Assembly: GCF_964656455.1 (NCBI RefSeq)
Contig: NC_135724.1
Coordinates: forward strand, 15,142,919-15,206,918
Origin: Halichoerus grypus
Lineage: Eukaryota > Chordata > Mammalia > Carnivora > Phocidae
Reading direction: 5' to 3'
Length of the DNA: 64,000 nt
The notes under the pieces are model-generated. The model searched no databases and had not been told where the DNA came from. It worked only from the letters and a program-made list of their open reading frames with translations. Numbering within the stretch: position 1 is the stretch's first letter; each line of letters begins with the position of its first letter. The translations under genes and the position numbers were made by a program. Positions 43,132-55,029 of this stretch are shown piece by piece.

Positions 43132-43323
43132 GAGATGTTTCGCCAGCTTAACAAAATTCACACTGGAAAGTCTAGTTTGGTATCAGCAATTGTGTAAGTA
43201 GAGATTGGATGTGGTTAATTAGAAGGTAAATAGAAATGAGGAGAGACATAAGCAATATATAGATTAAAACAAGACGAGTTTGATAAGAATTTAGTAGAAA
43301 ATTATAATTTTCTAATCTATTTT

Positions 43324-43464
43324 AGAAAAGGTTATTGCATGGAGCACTGGGTGTTATACGCAATGAATCATGGAACACTACTTCAAAAACTAATGATGTA
43401 CTGTATGGTAACTAACATAATAAAGAATGTTAAGGATGCTAAAATAAAAAAAAAGAAAAGGTTA
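43324..43464 (+). mobile_element. 119-bp L1 3' end with exact 11-bp TSD
   Basis: The insert 43335-43453 reads 'catggagcactgggtgttatacgc', 'caatgaatcatggaacacta', 'actaatgatgtactgtatgg' and 'ctaacataataaag', then an A-rich tail. AGAAAAGGTTA is exact at 43324-43334 and 43454-43464. It is the same L1 3' end as 13144-13349. Confidence 0.96.
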
Positions 43465-44704
43465 AATTGCTACCGTGAGCACATGAGACAAATGGTGGGG
43501 GGAAGAAACTAAAGCTGTTAGTATTCACAGAAAATGAAAGAAATCAAGGGCTAGGCAAGCAAAAGAAAGATGGGGCATAAAGAATCTGTGTTTCTTTCCC
43601 TCTTCCCTTAGGACTGGAACTCATAACAGAGAGAGCTGGTTGATTTGTCACCATTGTTATTTAACAAAATGGAGAGCCCTGAGATAAAAGGTGGTGGTGG
43701 TGGGGGGAAACAGGGAGGATGTGTTTTTAGGGTCTGCAAGGTACACTGTTTGGACTTCTGGTAAAAAGAAAGAACAGTGTCAGGGGCCTGGGAGCCTGTT
43801 CTGTGAAGAAATGGGTAGAGGGAAAATTGTAAAAGAAGATGTGGGGAAAGAGGCACATAAAAGAAAATCTTCATTCTCATAATGCCCTGTTTGAGGAATG
43901 AAATGTGCATGCTTTTGCCCTAGGAGAACCAAACTCTTGGTATTTTACTATAGTTGAAATGTAATCTCTCACTTCAGGGAACTTGTCCTATAGAGGCGTG
44001 TCTTCATCATACAACATTCCACTCTTTAAGATGGATGCACACCCTTTGGGAGAGGATTTCCTAACACCACTTTAATCAATAATGGTAATAGTACTACTAC
44101 TTAATTTTTCATGTTACATGCCAGAAACACTCTGGACTTCTCTGTCTCTCAGAACTATAGACTCAAAAATTCACAGAGAAAGTCTAGTGGCATCTAGACG
44201 AGAGTGGTAGCATGCAAACCACTAACTAAAAGGACAAGGTTCTTGGGTCATATGGAGGCGCATTTCTTATCCCTCTCTCCATGACCCCACTGGAGTCACC
44301 TCTGAAGGTAATGTCTGGTGCATAATATCCTCTTAGTAAAAAACACTTTAAATGGAAATAGAACAGGGCATCTAATTTATGCTTGGAAATTCTTTGCCAT
44401 ACCCTTGGAATGAGAAAATTTTGTTCAAGACATTGACAGCAACACTGTATATGTACTAAGGTTGATGCTTTTAACCTCTGTGAACCACGGTTGAATAGTA
44501 AATCACTGAAGGTGAAAAGAAAACTATAAATATTTTGGGGAAAAGCCAAAAATATTAAAGGAAGTTGAGCTTAGCCAGAGATTGCAGCCAATTTCACTTG
44601 GCAGGATTGCTGCCATCAAAATGTGGAATTAGATGCAAGTCACTTAGAATCAGACAGGCAATTACAGTTACCCAACCACTTCAAAGGAACTAGTAACTAA
44701 TTTA
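43465..44704. other. Unassigned non-coding sequence
   Basis: A GGT/G run lies at 43689-43707. Frames of up to 107 codons have no domains, so no gene is called. Confidence 0.5.
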
Positions 44705-44800
44705 GTAATTAATCAGTATTTATCGAGCATCTACTTTATTCAATGCCTTGTCCTAGGCGCCATTTAAGATTTGCCTTCAATGAGCTTATATCATTTGAAA
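44705..44800 (-). repeat. L2 3' end, minus strand
   Basis: 'aatcagtatttatcgagcatctactttattcaatgccttgtcctaggcgcc' and 'cttcaatgagctta' are the antisense L2 terminus. Confidence 0.85.
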
Positions 44801-45102
44801 CCGAAACCATTTCCAGATCTAACAAAGATTCTGTGGCCTTTTAAGGTGAATTTAATCTTATATACATACACTTTATGCTGTATAAAAAGGTCATAAGTAT
44901 TACTGAAATGAAGTAGCTCTTGATTACTACTAAAATTTACTACTGAAATAATCATGTCTAAATATGAAATGTTTCACATTCTGTAGACACTACTTTGTTT
45001 CCTTTGTCTACTACACTTTCTACCTGTTGTCGCCCTTCATTTTCTTTGCGGCAGGCCTGCTCACCCACTGGGGAAGCTAGAGCCCTGTACGAGAAACACT
45101 TA

Positions 45103-45554
45103 CATTCATTCACTTAACCATTCTTGCCATACGTATTTATTGGCAACCTGATATGCACCAGGCACAGTGATAGGCCCAAGGTGAGCAAAGCCTGTGTGGT
45201 TACTAACATCGTGAAGCCTGTAATACAATAAGACACAAAAGCAATAAATAGATCATTGTGAGTATGTGTTTTAAGACAATTACACATTGTTTTATGTGCA
45301 TGAAGGAAAATAACGGAGCATCATTAAGAAATAAAAATGAGGAGCAATTTTAGATAAGGCAGGAAAAAATCTCCCCAAAGGGAAGAATGAAAAGAAGCCA
45401 GTCGGGGATATTGGGGATTAAGCATTCTAGGGGGGAGAAAGCATCTGGAAGGCCAAGGTGAGGGCAGGGGAAGTAAATAAAACTTGGCTCAAGGAACAGA
45501 GAGAAATCCAGTGCGGCAGGAAGATATTTTGCTGGTGTAAAGGTATGAAAATGT
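45103..45554 (-). repeat. L2 LINE, minus strand, part 1
   Basis: 'cattcttgccatacgtatttattggcaacctgatatgcaccaggcacagtgataggcc', 'agcaattttagataaggcaggaaaaaatctcc', 'agcattctaggggggagaaagc', 'gaaggccaaggtgagggcagggg' follow antisense L2 from its 3' end inward. It is interrupted by a MIR. Confidence 0.9.
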
Positions 45555-45795
45555 AATAATAATAGTAGAGCTTTTCATATGTGCCACACATGGTTGTAAC
45601 CACTTCTTATGCATTATCTTATTTGACCCTCACAACAGATCTGTAACTTAGGCATCATGATGCTCTCCATTTTACAAACAAAGGAAACTGAGGCAGGGAG
45701 AGAGTACTTTCAGAGGTAAAAATTGAAACTAAGATTCCAACAAGAATGTGAATGGAAGAGTCCCAGTGCTTAAACCATTACATTATATTGCTTAG
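45555..45795 (-). repeat. MIR SINE, minus strand, inside an L2
   Basis: 'cacttcttatgcattatcttatttgaccctcacaacagatctg', 'catgatgctctccattttacaaacaaaggaaactgaggcaggg', 'agagtcccagtgcttaaaccattacatt' form a near-complete antisense MIR. L2 sequence resumes beyond it. Confidence 0.96.
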
Positions 45796-45824
45796 GCATA
45801 ACATCGGGCAGGTGATGGCCAGCT

Positions 45825-46190
45825 CACATGGAGATGCCGAGGTCATTCTAAAACTTCCTATATTTTATTCTGAGCTCAGAGAAAAGCAATGAATAGTTTT
45901 AAGTAGAAACCAAGCCATCAATTCTACTGAAAGCTGATAAAACATTTAGTTTGATGAGGACTGAAAAGCTTCCATTAGATTCGCCTTTATGAAAGTCATT
46001 GGCTGCGTTGGCAGGAATTTTTGGGATGGTGGAAGCAGAAATTGCATTGGAAGAGATTGAAGACTCCTTGGGAAATGATGGGAAATAGCATATGTGGACA
46101 ATTTCCTCTTTCCCGAGGTTTGGCTGGAGAGAAGAGTGGAGAAATTGAGGGCAGCTAAAGGGAAGATACGGAATCATGGGAAATGTTTTG
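45825..46190 (-). repeat. L2 LINE, minus strand, part 2
   Basis: The L2 resumes: 'acttcctatattttattctgagctcagag', 'aagcaatgaatagttttaagtagaaaccaagcc', 'tgaggactgaaaagcttccattagattcgcc', 'gaaagtcattggctgcgttggcagga'. The order continues that of 45103-45554, so the MIR inserted within the L2. Confidence 0.82.
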
Positions 46191-46494
46191 TTTTAAATCA
46201 TGGGGGCCATAAGACATATTTGTAATTTAATGGCAATATTACATAAAATTTCCTTTGATTTCCAGTTAGGCATGATTCTGTCTTTGCTGCAAATGCTGTA
46301 TGATAAGATCTATGCGTGGCAATTAAAATAAATCTTTGCTCCATGTCGGCTGTGCACTAGGACTTCACTTCTGCCCTGCTGCCTCGATTCAAAATCTGAA
46401 GGCCTTTATGAGGGCTTCTGTTATTTTTGACCTCTACTCTCAGGTTTTGGGACCTCAATTTTGGTATTATCTTCAACTTGCTGCCTCCCTGGTA
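46191..46494. other. Unassigned non-coding sequence
   Basis: Nothing recognised. Confidence 0.5.
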
Positions 46495-46965
46495 TGAGGA
46501 AACCTCTATTACTTAGAGCAGTGCTAACCACTATAACATACGAACTAAAAATTTTAGTGGGTAAACACACTAAAAGTTTATTTTATGCTCATGAAAAACC
46601 CAAAGTGCCTACTCAGGAGAAACTGGTAATCTCTTGTCTCTGCAATGAGCAGAGCCCAGGCTCGTTGCCATGGATATCTGTTTCAAGCCAGTGAAAGGGA
46701 GAAGAGAGTGAAGGATCATTTATGGGAAGGTTTCGTAGGTCAAGCACATCACTCTGAAGTGTACATCACTTCTATTTATATGCCACAGGCTAGAGCTCAG
46801 TCCTAAGGGTAAATCTAACTGCAGGAGGCTGGGGAATGTAGTCTAGCTGTGTGTTGAGGAAGAAGAGGTACAGGGTCAGGGGACTAGACAGACGGTTACT
46901 TGTTGCTTCTCTGGATCTGACCACTTGCCCCTTAGGTGAATTAGAACACCCGCAGCCTACTCCCT
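46495..46965. repeat. Ancient mammalian repeat (LTR or DNA transposon, unnamed)
   Basis: 'accactataacatacgaactaaaaattttagtggg', 'aaaagtttattttatgctcatg', 'agtgtacatcacttctatttatatgcc', 'aactgcaggaggctggggaatgtagtctagctgtgtg' form a well-known dispersed motif series. I am not certain of its name. Confidence 0.65.
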
Positions 46966-47304
46966 TGATTGATTTTTCTGTACTTGACACTGCACCCCTC
47001 TACTGAACAGACCAGGGGGCTTCCTCCCCTACAGCAAAATTTCTGCTTCTTCCTCTATAGTTCTGTTTAATATGGCCAAAGTCACAGAATGACATTGATG
47101 TTGGTTTACCCTGTCTTCCAAAGGAAATGGACAACACTCCCTATTAAAGAGAACTTCATATAGCAGCTTAATTCCAGTTACAACTGCAAGAACAATTGCT
47201 GTGCCCCTTAGCCACAAACCAAATTAATCTTGTTCCAGCAAAATCAGCTCCTCCCAGAAAAGATACGCATTCAGAAAATATCCTTTTTTGAGAGATATAT
47301 TGCT

Positions 47305-47420
47305 GCAGAACATTTTATTACATAATCCTTATAATTCTAGGAAGCAGAAATGTTAACCCTTTTATTTTATGAATGAGGAAATTGATAGGGAAGTTAAGTT
47401 TCATTTAACTCATGGGTGGG
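47305..47420 (-). repeat. MIR fragment, minus strand
   Basis: 'ataatccttataattctaggaagcagaaatgttaacccttttattttatgaatgaggaaattgatagggaagttaag' is antisense MIR. Confidence 0.78.
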
Positions 47421-47621
47421 TGTTAGAATTTTTTGAAAAGCTCTTATTTCTGAAACTTGGTGAATGATTTTCTCTCATCTGGGGCAATGTAAATTTTCTG
47501 TAGAACATATGGAAAAACTAATGGAAATCATAAAATAAGAGAGGGTTAAGAAGCATATTATCAGTGCCCCAAAGCAGCAAATTGGTAAATTTTTCTTACA
47601 ATCTAATTTCTATGATTTTTT

Positions 47622-47822
47622 TAAAAAAGATTTATTTATTTGAGAGAGAGAGAGAGTGTGAGAGAGTGGGGGGAGGGGCAGAGGGAGAGAGAGAGAGAAT
47701 CTCCAGCAGACTCCACACTGAGTGTGGAGCCCAACGCAGAGCTCCATTTCACCACCCTGAGATCGTGACCTGAGTCGAAATCAAGAGTCAGACGCTTAAC
47801 CAACTGAGCCACCCAAGTGCCC
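47622..47822 (-). mobile_element. Can-SINE, minus strand
   Basis: 'aaagatttatttatttgagagagag', 'gaatctccagcagactccac', 'actgagtgtggagcccaacg' and a head ending GAGCCACCCAAGTGCCCC. TSD: TTCTATGATTTTT (about 47609-47621) and CTCTGTGATTTTT (47823-47835). This is the older 'AATCTC...AGACTCC' type. Confidence 0.96.
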
Positions 47823-47879
47823 CTCTGTGATTTTTCTTGAAAGAAATTAGTTCTGAAAAACTATGTATAATGAATTTAA

Positions 47880-48260
47880 AAAAAAACACTTACGTACCCA
47901 CTACCCAAAATATTTTGAAGTTATTTTGTTTAATGTTTGATTCAGATCTCTTTTTAAAGATATAAAAATGTTACAGATAAAAGTCACATGTACTTTTTCT
48001 TCACATTGCTAATTCATGGATTTATCATTTCATACTTTGCTCTTTGCTAAATATTTCATCATAAACTTAATCCATATCATTAAAATTCATCATAAACTTA
48101 GCTTGTTGAATGATATTCTCTTGTTAAATATTTAGGAATTTTTTACAGTTATGCTATAATTGTGCTATAATGTGTTTCTTTATGCTTAAATCTTTTTCCA
48201 TAGTACAGATAAGTTCCTCTTGGTATAGTTCCTAGAAGGGAAAATAAATGCAAATTTGTC
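47880..48260 (-). mobile_element. Old L1ME-like 3' UTR, minus strand
   Basis: 'cacttacgtacccactaccc', 'gtttgattcagatctctttttaaagatataaaaatgttacag' follow an antisense L1 3' UTR. Later text is loosely similar. A 15-bp direct repeat TTCATCATAAACTTA (48055-48069 and 48086-48100) is a local duplication. Confidence 0.6.
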
Positions 48261-49954
48261 TCTACCATGTCTATCACTACTTCTACCTTCTTAAATTGTT
48301 AATTCTGATTTTTGTCTCATCTGAAATATTTCTTTATGTCACTTGTTTCCAAGATGGGTAGGTGATTAGTATATTTTTTAAATTTTGCTTATAAGAGAAT
48401 GGTTTTTTGTCAGTTTCACAAATGAAAGACAATTTCGCTAGTGAAGAAATTCTTTCGTTATAGCCTTTTCCTTTGAAAACGCTATAGATTGAATACCAGA
48501 TTTTCTGGCACTTAGTAATACAGATGAAAAATATAAAGGCAGCCGGTTTTTCTGGGTGTTCTTTCAATATTTTCTTTAACCATTTAATTCAAAAATTTTG
48601 CCAAGGGTGTCTAGGGATCGAACTCTTCAATTATTTTATGTATAGTGCAGTGTGATTTCACAGTTGACTTACTCAGATTTTTGTTTGCTTGTTTGTTTTA
48701 GATTTTACTTATGTTCCAATGGTTTCTTCTCCTTCAAAACACCCAAAATTCTTCTTCCATAATTTATCCTCCATGTCTGTCATCTTTTTTCCTTCAGCCC
48801 CCTTTTTAATCTCTGGTCATTTTTCTTGCATTCAGGGAAAAAAGAATTGACATTTACATTTTACCAGTGATTTGATTTTTAAATAGATTTTAATGTCTAA
48901 TATGAATTTAATTTTTTCATTGTATTAGAGTTTTTCTGCCAATCTCCCTTTCTCAGCCACCTCCCATTTCACTGCATCCTGTTTATGTCCACATTACCCT
49001 GTACTGTATGTGTGCCTTTCACACCTGCATCATAGATTCTGTATTGTTTTGCATCCTATAATGAGTCTAAAGAGCTATTGTAGTTTCCTTTCATTATTAT
49101 TATTATTTCTGGATCCTGGTATCATTTTTTCAGCTTTTGGGATGACAGTTTCTTTTTTTTTTTTTTTTTCCTGCTGTGTCATTACATAGGTTCCTTTATT
49201 GTTATTTTATTGTTGTTAGTGTTGCTTTGTTTTCTCCTCCTCAGATGGGTACCTTTTGTCAAGGTTCACCATCTGCCAGTGGACAAAGGATGTTTTGCCT
49301 TTGGTCCCATTCTCTAGGGATTTCAGTGCTGGGTGAAAATTCCCTTGCTGAGGTTTGGCCAGACGTCCAGTTAATACGCACAGCTCTTAGCTTAATTGTT
49401 AATGTCAATTATTAAGATTTTATCAAGTGTAACTATGCTGAACTACGATGAGATTAGCATTTTCCACTTTCCAAGTCTCTTTCACTCTAAACAGGACAGG
49501 AGGAGAAGAAGAAAAATATATATATACACTCAGGAGACACTCAGAATTTTTCCAATTCCCATCACCATAAAGTTCTTGGAACGCAATACGCCAATGTTAT
49601 TTCCTGTGCCTACTTCATAAACACTGGTTCTCTAGAAGTTTTACCCTTCAACTGAGAATAGAAGGAAAAGTGCTAATGGGTAGGGAGCAAAAGCTCTACC
49701 CACACAGAACAAAGGCAGATTCCTGACTTTCTCCTTGCCAGAGAACTTATATTTCTGGGGATGATAAGGGGACTGTAGCGCATGCGTGCTCCATCAGCTG
49801 GGTTAAACTGAGAGCCAGCCCCCCGAAAAAAATGGAACAAAGTACAAGGTCCTGGCAGCAGTGGAAATGTTCGTAATTATTTCCCTCACTTTGCCAGTCC
49901 TCATATCTTAGCAGTAAGTTGCAAAAAACTGAACTGGAAAAATTAGAGCCAGTT
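48261..49954. other. Unassigned AT-rich sequence
   Basis: A T run (49153-49169) and an (ATT)n run (about 49097-49112) are present. Some text looks like a very old LINE, but I cannot place it. No gene is seen. Confidence 0.5.
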
Positions 49955-49970
49955 TTAACCTGGAACTTTT

Positions 49971-50162
49971 TTTTTTTTAAGATTTTTTTTAAATTTTTTT
50001 TATTAGAGAGAGTGCAAGCAGGGGGAGCGGCAGGCAGAGGGAGAGGGAGAATCGGGCTCCCTGCTCAGCAGGGAGCCCAACGTGGGGCTCAGTCTCAGGA
50101 CCCTGGGATCACAACCCGAGCCGAAGGCAGACGCTTAACCGTCTGAGCCACCCAGGCACCCC
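49971..50162 (-). mobile_element. Can-SINE, minus strand
   Basis: 'aagattttttttaaattttt', 'agcagggggagcggcaggcag', 'gctccctgctcagcagggag', head ending GAGCCACCCAGGCACCCC. TSD TTAACCTGGAACTTTT (49955-49970) against TTAATCTGGAACTTTT (50163-50178). Confidence 0.98.
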
Positions 50163-50178
50163 TTAATCTGGAACTTTT

Positions 50179-52658
50179 AAATGATTATCACATAATGTAT
50201 TTTGAAGAGGATACTTCTATTTATTATAAAATACACAAAATGATCCAGGTTAAACTTTTTCTATGATAAGCCCAACTTTTTCCTGTACTTACTTAAGAAC
50301 ACAATTAAAAGAGGAAAAGGAAAAAAAAAAAAAAAACATGGAGAAAGCACAGATGGTTTCTTAGGATGTTTTCATTAATGCTTTAATGTAAAAATTTTGC
50401 CGTTCCAAAAATGGGATATATTCATAAGGTTTGAATGAATGTGGAATTTCGCACGACATGACAATTCTCACATTACTTGAAGAAGACCCTTCTCTAAAAT
50501 CCTAGGAACAATCTCAAAATGTACCCAGGCATACTCCCTATGATCTTTCCCACATGACAAATTTATCAGAGAATCAATCAACATTTTTATTCATAGCTGG
50601 ATTATTTTTTAATTGTAGGTATGTAGGTAGTTGTATTTGCTTGTGTTCTACAATCTGGGAGATCATACACTGTCTTTTCTTTCCTGTTCTTGAAATACAT
50701 AGAAGCAAATGCCTACAGTTTGTTTTCTTAGGATAATAAAATGTCACTTTCCAGTGAAAATGTGATAGGTATAAATTTGGAAAAAACGTGATTAATTTTT
50801 TTTATTTCTACTTAGGATTACTAAAAATGTTGGGCTTTCACTTCAGAATAAGGAAATTCACAAAAATATTTGTGGGAAGCATTGGTGCTAAATTCTTCCC
50901 AATTGAATAAAAATGAAATAGATCATTTCAACTGGAGATGAAATGTTCTGGAAATGTACTGCTGATGGTGCCAAAGCAATTAGGAATTAAACACTGACAT
51001 TGGGAATACTGTTTTTTACATGTATTGAAGGGTGATCATTTAAGCATTCTCACCAAGTAAGCACATTATCTCTAATTGGGCACTCTAAGGATACATCCTT
51101 ATACTTTTTCCCAATGATAATAACATTAACTGGAAGATCATTATCAATTTTAAAATTGAGATTAGTATTTGCTCTTTCTTACCTGAAGGGAATACCCTTC
51201 AGGTTATAATGACTGTGTGAAGGGACCAAATGGATTCCAACAGTCAAGCTAGTTCTACGCTTGGCCATATTTACCTCGGTTCTCTGCGACATAGTGAGAT
51301 AAAAGAGCGTGACCATTGGGCCATCTAGTATATTTAAAAGGCAATGGAAGGGATATGAAAGCTTATATATCATGTCTTCTGATATTCTGCATCTTTATTT
51401 TGAGAGCAATGGGAGGTGTGGTCTTTTAAATATCTGGAGAGGGAACATCTGCTCAGTAGACCCAAGGTTTATCAGCTACATCCACTCCAAGGGCAGCCAG
51501 AGCAGCCAGATACAAATGTTCTATTAACAGACTTGGCCCTGGTCTCCTGCCTGTAATCTCCACATTCTCTTTTGCCCTGTTGGCTTTTCACAGGCCTTTT
51601 GTAAGAGCCAAAGAACCTTTCTTGGAACCTGTAAAATGCAACACAAACAAAAAGTAAAAAGTCATGTTTCTGATAAAGAGCCATTAGCGCTAATTATGTC
51701 ACCAATAGTCCAGTGAGAGGGAACAAGAAAAAGTCTCCAGATAAGGACCTGAGGAAAAAAATATTGAAAATCAACTTTTGAGTTATTTTTTTATCCATTT
51801 GAGCTCCTTGTGGGTACACAACTAAGTTAATATTTTACTTGCTTTTTTTAGTCTAAATAACAAAAATAAATTCAAACTTTCAAAAAAATATCAAAGACTT
51901 TTAAATTCAAAATTGTACATGTGATTTATTTAACCTATTTGCTCTTCTTCCTCAGGGTCATAAACGATTTTTTCTTGAATATTTATTTAGTCTTTAAATT
52001 TCTCAACATTTTATATAATATGAAAAAATAACACATTAAAATAGATTTATTGTTAAAGTCATCATTCTACTTCTCATTTTGAGAAGGTATTTGCAAGGCA
52101 TACAGATAAATATTAAATCTCTTCAGGAGCAAATAGATTTATCATACAGGATGTATTTACATTGTGATAGTAAAAGCCAAACTTCTAAATGAGAAAAATA
52201 TCTCTACATAAAATTGTTAGAACTTGTTATACTTTTATAGCCATGGAGCTCATTAGTGGTCATTGTAAGATGATGTAACACTGAGAATTTCTTGCTCTAA
52301 AACCACTAGCAGACTAAAATATTCCTGGTACCCACTCAGAGATCGTATACATATTCCAGCTCTAGGAAATCTTAATGCCCTCTCCAAATTATACTATTAT
52401 AATTGTGGTTAAAAACAATAGAAGTTATTTTATTTATGGAAAGATGAACAGGGTTGTAGGTATAGCATGGCTAATGGTAAAGGAAACATGACAAAGCTAA
52501 CACCTAAAAATATCTTGAGATACAAATGTCTAAGTCAGGAATAATGGGAATGCTGATGAAAATTTAAATATGTAACTGTTTGAATAAGGTTGGTTTGTGA
52601 CTTCCGCAAATTGAAAGTTGTTCTTGAGGTTGGTTTTACATTAAGGTACTAGCATCAT
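50179..52658. other. Long stretch without recognised repeats or genes
   Basis: About 2.5 kb with no SINE, LINE or LTR that I can name. An A run lies at about 50319-50336, and a perfect 10-bp hairpin at 51181-51204. Frames reach 75 codons at most. Confidence 0.5.
51181..51204. other. Perfect 10-bp inverted repeat, 4-nt loop
   Basis: ACCTGAAGGG, AATA, CCCTTCAGGT. Both arms are exact complements. It lies outside any recognised repeat. Confidence 0.95.
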
Positions 52659-52673
52659 CTGTTTCAGTATCTG

Positions 52674-52917
52674 GTTTTTTATTTTATGTTTTTTAATAGA
52701 TTTATTTATTTATTTATTTATTTATTTATTTGAAAGAGAGAGAGTGCGTAAACAGGGAGAGGGGCAGGGGGCAGGGAGAGAGAGGAGAAAGAATCTCAAG
52801 CAGACTCCCCACTGAGTGTGCAGCCCCATGTGGGGCTCCATCCCATGACCCCCGAGATCATGACCTGAGCAGAAATCAAGAGTCTGGTGCTCAAGGGACT
52901 GAGCCACCCAGGCGCCC
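52674..52917 (-). mobile_element. Can-SINE, minus strand, with expanded (TTTA)n tail
   Basis: It has 'agatttatttatttatttat' (a TTTA tract at about 52699-52732), GA run, 'aatctcaagcagactcccca' and a head ending GAGCCACCCAGGCGCCCC. Exact TSD CTGTTTCAGTATCTG (52659-52673 and 52918-52932). Confidence 0.98.
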
Positions 52918-53378
52918 CTGTTTCAGTATCTGTTTTGATAAAAACTAACCCACACAATTATTTTCTCTTTTAAACATAATTGTAGACTCACTGAGTATAT
53001 AACGAGTTAGCATTCTTGGCAGTTAGTGTACTTCAGAGCAGCATGTTCATGACTCAGTTTATTTATCCCTTACCAGTAGACTGATAGCTAATATAGTAGT
53101 TGTGATGGCTTAGATTTTTATATTAATATTATTATTTGTTGTATGTGCTCTATTTTTATGCATTTAACTCAACTGGCAAAAACAGAAAGCAAGAGGAATA
53201 CTGATATTGAAACACAAGTTAAAGTGCCTAAAATATAAAGTCTGCCAGTTTACCTGAAGATATAATCATTGCAGGATCCGTAAGTGATATTTATCATATA
53301 AAAATTACTCTGTAAAACCCTAATATCCCTCCTTATATGTCAAAAACTTTGACAAAAATCAAAATATGGTAAATTTTT

Positions 53379-53562
53379 TAAAAAATTTTATTTATTTGAG
53401 AGAGAGGATGAGAGAGAGAGAGCACATGAGAGGGTAGAGGGTCAGAGGAAGAAGTAGACTCCCTGCTGAGCAGGGAGCCCGATGCGGGACTTGATCCTGG
53501 GACTCCAGGATCATGACCTGAGCTGAAGGCAGTTGCCCAACCAACTGAGCCACCCAGGAGCC
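53379..53562 (-). mobile_element. Can-SINE, minus strand
   Basis: 'aaaaaattttatttatttgagagag', 'agactccctgctgagcaggg', head ending GAGCCACCCAGGAGCC. Exact 19-bp TSD CAAAATATGGTAAATTTTT (53360-53378 and 53563-53581). Confidence 0.98.
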
Positions 53563-53581
53563 CAAAATATGGTAAATTTTT

Positions 53582-54054
53582 ATGAAATTAGGTTTTTCGT
53601 TTATTGGAACTAAAAAAAAAAAATCTATGCCTACAGTATGTTACATACTTGAAAATGCAGCCAGAAATTCTGATATCTTGTCATTTAGAAAAATATATGA
53701 AAACCATAAAGACAAACCAGTGGAAAAAATAAATAAACTAGTGGATTTTTAAATACAAAAATTCCAAACATGAAATTTTAAAAATGTTTCCATTATAAAT
53801 ATTAAAATTTCTATTTTAATAAATTGGAGTTTCAAGATTCAAAGTAAACATATCAACAGTATTGTGGGGCACCTTTGTGGAATAAAGAAAACTATGTCCA
53901 TTTGAGTTTGTTTCCCAGGAAACAAACTGACCTACACTTCCAGCTTCTTACAGAAAATTTCTTCTCTCTAACTTTATTGAAACCTTACTCTTCCTTTTAT
54001 ATACACTCCTTGCTGAGGCCTCTCTGATGGAGGTGGCTCATTTTCCCTTACCCG
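53582..54054. other. Unassigned AT-rich sequence
   Basis: Nothing recognised. An isolated SINE-head-like 15-mer near 53867 is not part of an element. Confidence 0.5.
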
Positions 54055-54442
54055 TGTCTTAGCTCAGGCTGCCATACCAAAATACCATAGGCTGGATGGC
54101 TTAGACAATCGAAATGTATTTTCTCACAGTTCTGGAGACTGAAAGTCCAAGATCAGGGTCCCAGCAGGGTCAGGGTGTAGTGAGAGCTCTATCCTTGGAT
54201 TGCAGATGGCTACCTTCTTGCTGTATCCTCACATGGTAGAGAGAGAGAGAGAAAGAGAAACAGAGCTCTTTGGTGTCTCTTCTTATAAGGACACTAATCC
54301 TAATGTATCAGGACCCCACCCTTAGGACATCATTTAATTATCTCTTCGTAGAGATAATTAACTATATCTCCAAATTTAGTCACGTTAGGGGTTAGGGCTT
54401 TAACATAGGAATTTGTCGGGGGACATAATTCAGTCTATAGCA
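54055..54442 (-). mobile_element. MaLR LTR (MST/MLT1-like), minus strand
   Basis: It starts TGTCTTAGCTCAGGCTGCCA, then 'aaaataccataggctggatggctta', 'ttctcacagttctggagact', 'ctgtatcctcacatgg', 'tcttcttataaggacactaatcc', 'ggggttagggctttaacat' and 'gacataattcagtctatagca'. It contains a GA run and a perfect 12-bp hairpin at 54334-54361. There is no internal retroviral sequence. Confidence 0.93.
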
Positions 54443-55029
54443 GTTCATGTACCTCGGGTAGGGAGCAGGGGCAGCAGTATCCTCACTCCTCCATGCAATT
54501 TCCAAACTGTCCCTTCTCCACCTTCATGTAAACCCCCTCGTTCCTTGTTCAGGAACTCCTAGAAAACCTCAGTGCTAGAAAGAGCTCAGTATGTGCTCTC
54601 TCTGTGCCTTCACTTGGGACACTGAACCTAGCTCGAGAAAATCAAACAAATGCATAGACAGGAACTCCTGTAAAGTCATATTCTACCACCTCAACTGCAG
54701 TCTCACTGTTGCCCAAGTTTTGCATAGATAGTGGTTTTCTTTTTTTCATAAGAGAACCGTACCAAGTTGCCTTCCACTTCTAAAATATGGATCATCAGAT
54801 TGCTCTTTTGACTGATTAATTGATTATTTGGATTGGTTAATTGATTATTGAAGTAATAGCTTATCAGGTGCAAAACTCACTCTACTTTCTGTTACCAAAT
54901 TTAAAACTTATCTGTAAGTCTTCCATCTTCTCCTTCTAAAACTAATTCCTCCCAACTATGCTGTATACATTAAAGTTTTTTTTTAAATTTACAACTAAAG
55001 AGACTACAAGCAAAGTTAAGCAATGAGGA
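54443..55029. other. Unassigned non-coding sequence
   Basis: No element is recognised. Short ATTGATTA-type direct repeats occur at 54810-54857. Confidence 0.5.

Noticed and set aside
48055..48100. 15-bp direct repeat as a possible TSD or array
   Set aside because: Only two copies 31 bp apart with AT-rich filler. It is best explained as a local tandem duplication inside an old L1.
53867..53881. SINE-head-like match (GGGGCACCTTTGTGG)
   Set aside because: Homology stops after about 15 bases, with no tail or TSD.
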